NCBI GenBank assembly: GCA_027311485.1
Contig: DAICYU010000150.1
Coordinates: 1-8,267, forward strand
Source of the DNA: Acetobacteraceae bacterium
GTDB taxonomy: Bacteria; Pseudomonadota; Alphaproteobacteria; Acetobacterales; Acetobacteraceae
Direction: 5' to 3'
DNA length: 8,267 nucleotides
A program made the position numbers and the translations under genes. Positions 7,005 through 8,267 of the stretch are shown here, piece by piece. The notes below the pieces were generated by a model. That model saw nothing but the letters and a program-made list of their open reading frames with translations, searched no databases and was not told the DNA's origin. Positions within the stretch are counted from its first letter, which is position 1, and each line of letters opens with the position of its first letter.

Positions 7005-7182
7005 CCGCTGGTTCAACGTGGCCGGCCGTTATGGCCGTGCCGCAGGTCCAAGTCGTAACAGCCAGTGCATGCGTTGGCTGTTACGGCTGGTGGTTCATGA
7101 CCGGGCCGCTGTGACGCGGCGGTTGTGAACGCTATGTTGCTGTGGGACGATTTTCAGGGGCGCCATTCCCCAGGTGGCGCGG
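7005..7182. other. Non-coding gap between converging ppdK and kinase genes
   Basis: Besides the stem-loop at 7051-7088, only small stems are visible: CGGCC/GGCCG (7023-7037), GCCGC/GCGGC (7105-7120) and GCGCCA/TGGCGC (7160-7180). A 27-codon frame from ATG 7031 to TGA 7112-7114 runs through the long stem-loop and has no ribosome binding site, so I do not call it a gene. Confidence 0.6.
7051..7088. terminator. Long stem-loop between converging genes, possible bidirectional terminator
   Basis: AGTCGTAACAGCCA (7051-7064) pairs with TGGCTGTTACGGCT (7075-7088) over 14 positions with a single G-U wobble, around a 10-base loop that itself holds GCATGC. It lies 46 bases after the ppdK stop and 94 bases beyond the stop of the opposing kinase gene. 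That is the expected position for a 3'-end structure serving both. There is no T-run on either side, so it is not a classical intrinsic terminator. It may instead stabilise 3' ends or act with Rho. Confidence 0.5.
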
Positions 7183-8267
7183 TCAACTTACGCCCGACGT
7201 TGGGTGGGTGTCGGCCATCCGCAGTGCGTCGGCAATGGCGCCGCGCAGTTCATTCACGCGGAACGGCTTGCGCAGGATGGACACGTCTGGGCCGCCTACA
7301 TCCTCGATGGCCGCGGTATCGGCGTACCCGCTCGCAAATACGATGGGCAGACGGGGCCATTTTTGCCGCGCTGCCTTGGCGACCTCCGCCCCATTCAGGC
7401 CGGGCATGGCGAAATCCACCACCATCACGTCCGGCGCGCCTTGTTCGAGCGCACGGAGTCCGGCGTGGCCGTCCTCTGCCTCGGTGACCTGGTACCCGAG
7501 TGCGTCCAGTGAGTCGGCCAGAAACCGCCGCACATCCGCATCGTCATCAACGATGAGCACCGTCGCCGCGTGTGTGGCGGGATCGGCTTCAGCGCTTTTA
7601 GGCGCGGCATCGGGCTCGATGGTGATATCGGTCCGGCGCAGCAGCATGCGGATGGTGGTTCCTTGGTCGGGACGGCTCTCGATCCGTGCCGTGCCCCCGG
7701 CCTGCCGAGCAATGCCGTAGACCTGGCTGAGACCGAGGCCGGTGCCTTTGCCGACTCCCTTGGTGGTGTAGAACGGATCGAACGCGCGGGCGGCGACCTC
7801 GGCGGGCATGCCGGTTCCGGTATCCGTCACATCCAGCTGGACGTATTTGCCTGGGTGCAATTCCGCATCGCCAGCGACATGCGTCAGCCTCGTGGCTATG
7901 GTCAGGTCGCCGCCGTTGGGCATGGCGTCCCGCGCATTGATCGCCAGGTTCAGGACCGCCATTTCAAGCTGTGTGGGGTCTGACAGGACGGGCACGCGGT
8001 CGCAGCCCAGATCGAGCGTGATCCTGATCATGGGTCCCAGTGTTCGGGTCAGCAAATCCTGGATGCCTGCGACGAGGTCGGCGACGATGACCGGCTTTGC
8101 CTCGATCCGCTGTGCACGTGAAAAGGCGAGCAACTGGCCGGTCAATCTGGCGCCGCGTTCGGCGGCCCGCAGGCCAGCATCGATCCGCTGGCCAACATGC
8201 GCGTCGGCGCTCTGGTGCTCAAGGATGCGATCAACCGCGGCGGCTCGGTGCGGACCGGCCTGTGCTA
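7183..8267 (-). CDS. Hybrid sensor histidine kinase/response regulator, C-terminal part (truncated by window edge)
   Basis: This is the C-terminal part of a two-component hybrid kinase. The frame is open from its stop (7183-7185) to the right edge, with no start inside the window. Counting from the Leu codon at 8145: the end of the HisKA dimerisation domain is AAERGARLTGQLLAFSR. The HATPase domain follows, with N-box LNLAINARDAM (Asn70), G1 box DTGTGM (108-113), F-box FDPFYTTK and G2 box GTGLGLS (134-140). After a short linker comes a receiver (about 195-305) with the acidic DDD cluster (200-202), phospho-acceptor Asp244 in VVDFAMPG, Ser272 and Lys293 in RKPF. All key residues are present, so ATPase and phosphotransfer look functional. 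The phosphorylated histidine (HDFNN-type H-box) is not in the window but should lie only a few residues beyond the edge. There is no DNA-binding output after the receiver, so a separate partner is expected. The sensory input cannot be judged. Confidence 0.92.
   Translation of the reverse strand, partial: AQAGPHRAAAVDRILEHQSADAHVGQRIDAGLRAAERGARLTGQLLAFSRAQRIEAKPVIVADLVAGIQDLLTRTLGPMIRITLDLGCDRVPVLSDPTQLEMAVLNLAINARDAMPNGGDLTIATRLTHVAGDAELHPGKYVQLDVTDTGTGMPAEVAARAFDPFYTTKGVGKGTGLGLSQVYGIARQAGGTARIESRPDQGTTIRMLLRRTDITIEPDAAPKSAEADPATHAATVLIVDDDADVRRFLADSLDALGYQVTEAEDGHAGLRALEQGAPDVMVVDFAMPGLNGAEVAKAARQKWPRLPIVFASGYADTAAIEDVGGPDVSILRKPFRVNELRGAIADALRMADTHPTSGVS

Noticed and set aside
4548..7016. 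822-codon open frame antisense to ppdK
   Set aside because: It is a mirror of ppdK in GC-rich codon usage. The translation is low-complexity, rich in His, Arg and Gln, with no domain, and ppdK is certain.
7031..7114. 27-codon frame with a CVGCYGWW segment
   Set aside because: It overlaps the long stem-loop, has no ribosome binding site, and its sequence is explained by the hairpin arms.
7160..7180. GCGCCA/TGGCGC stem as terminator of the kinase gene
   Set aside because: It has only six base pairs and no T-run downstream on either strand.
7142..7720. 192-codon forward frame over the kinase receiver and ATPase region
   Set aside because: It is Ser/Ala/Arg-rich shadow translation opposite an unmistakable receiver and HATPase domain.

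Overview
The window is a GC-rich bacterial chromosomal segment, most likely from an alphaproteobacterium, and I would guess Rhodospirillales/Acetobacteraceae. The guess rests on the gene order glyQ-glyS-ppdK (a common alphaproteobacterial arrangement), the strong G/C third-position bias, and a first gene whose N-terminal block resembles hypothetical proteins I associate with that group. No mobile element, tRNA, rRNA, CRISPR array or phage gene is visible. This is mainly a housekeeping region.

Layout from left to right. (1) 16-1125 (+): a two-part protein of unknown function. (2) 1126-1284: the leader of glyQ, holding a perfect 16-bp palindrome at 1193-1208. (3) 1285-2145 (+): glyQ, glycyl-tRNA synthetase alpha subunit. 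(4) 2146-2283: a spacer that stays open in the shared glyQ/glyS frame, with two possible minicistrons and GC-rich repeats that could pair next to the glyS ribosome binding site. (5) 2284-4320 (+): glyS, the beta subunit. (6) 4335-7004 (+): ppdK, pyruvate phosphate dikinase, 14 bases after glyS. (7) 7005-7182: the gap between converging genes, with a long stem-loop at 7051-7088. (8) 7183 to the right edge (-): the C-terminal part of a hybrid histidine kinase with a receiver domain, cut by the window end.

GlyQ and GlyS form the alpha2beta2 glycyl-tRNA synthetase. PpdK interconverts pyruvate and phosphoenolpyruvate and is probably co-transcribed with them; its link to translation is positional rather than biochemical. 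The hybrid kinase is on the opposite strand and shows no evident link to the operon. I see no clear new system. The points most worth checking are the glyQ-glyS junction, where only two TGA codons keep the subunits from being one reading frame, the palindrome upstream of glyQ, and the uncharacterised first gene.
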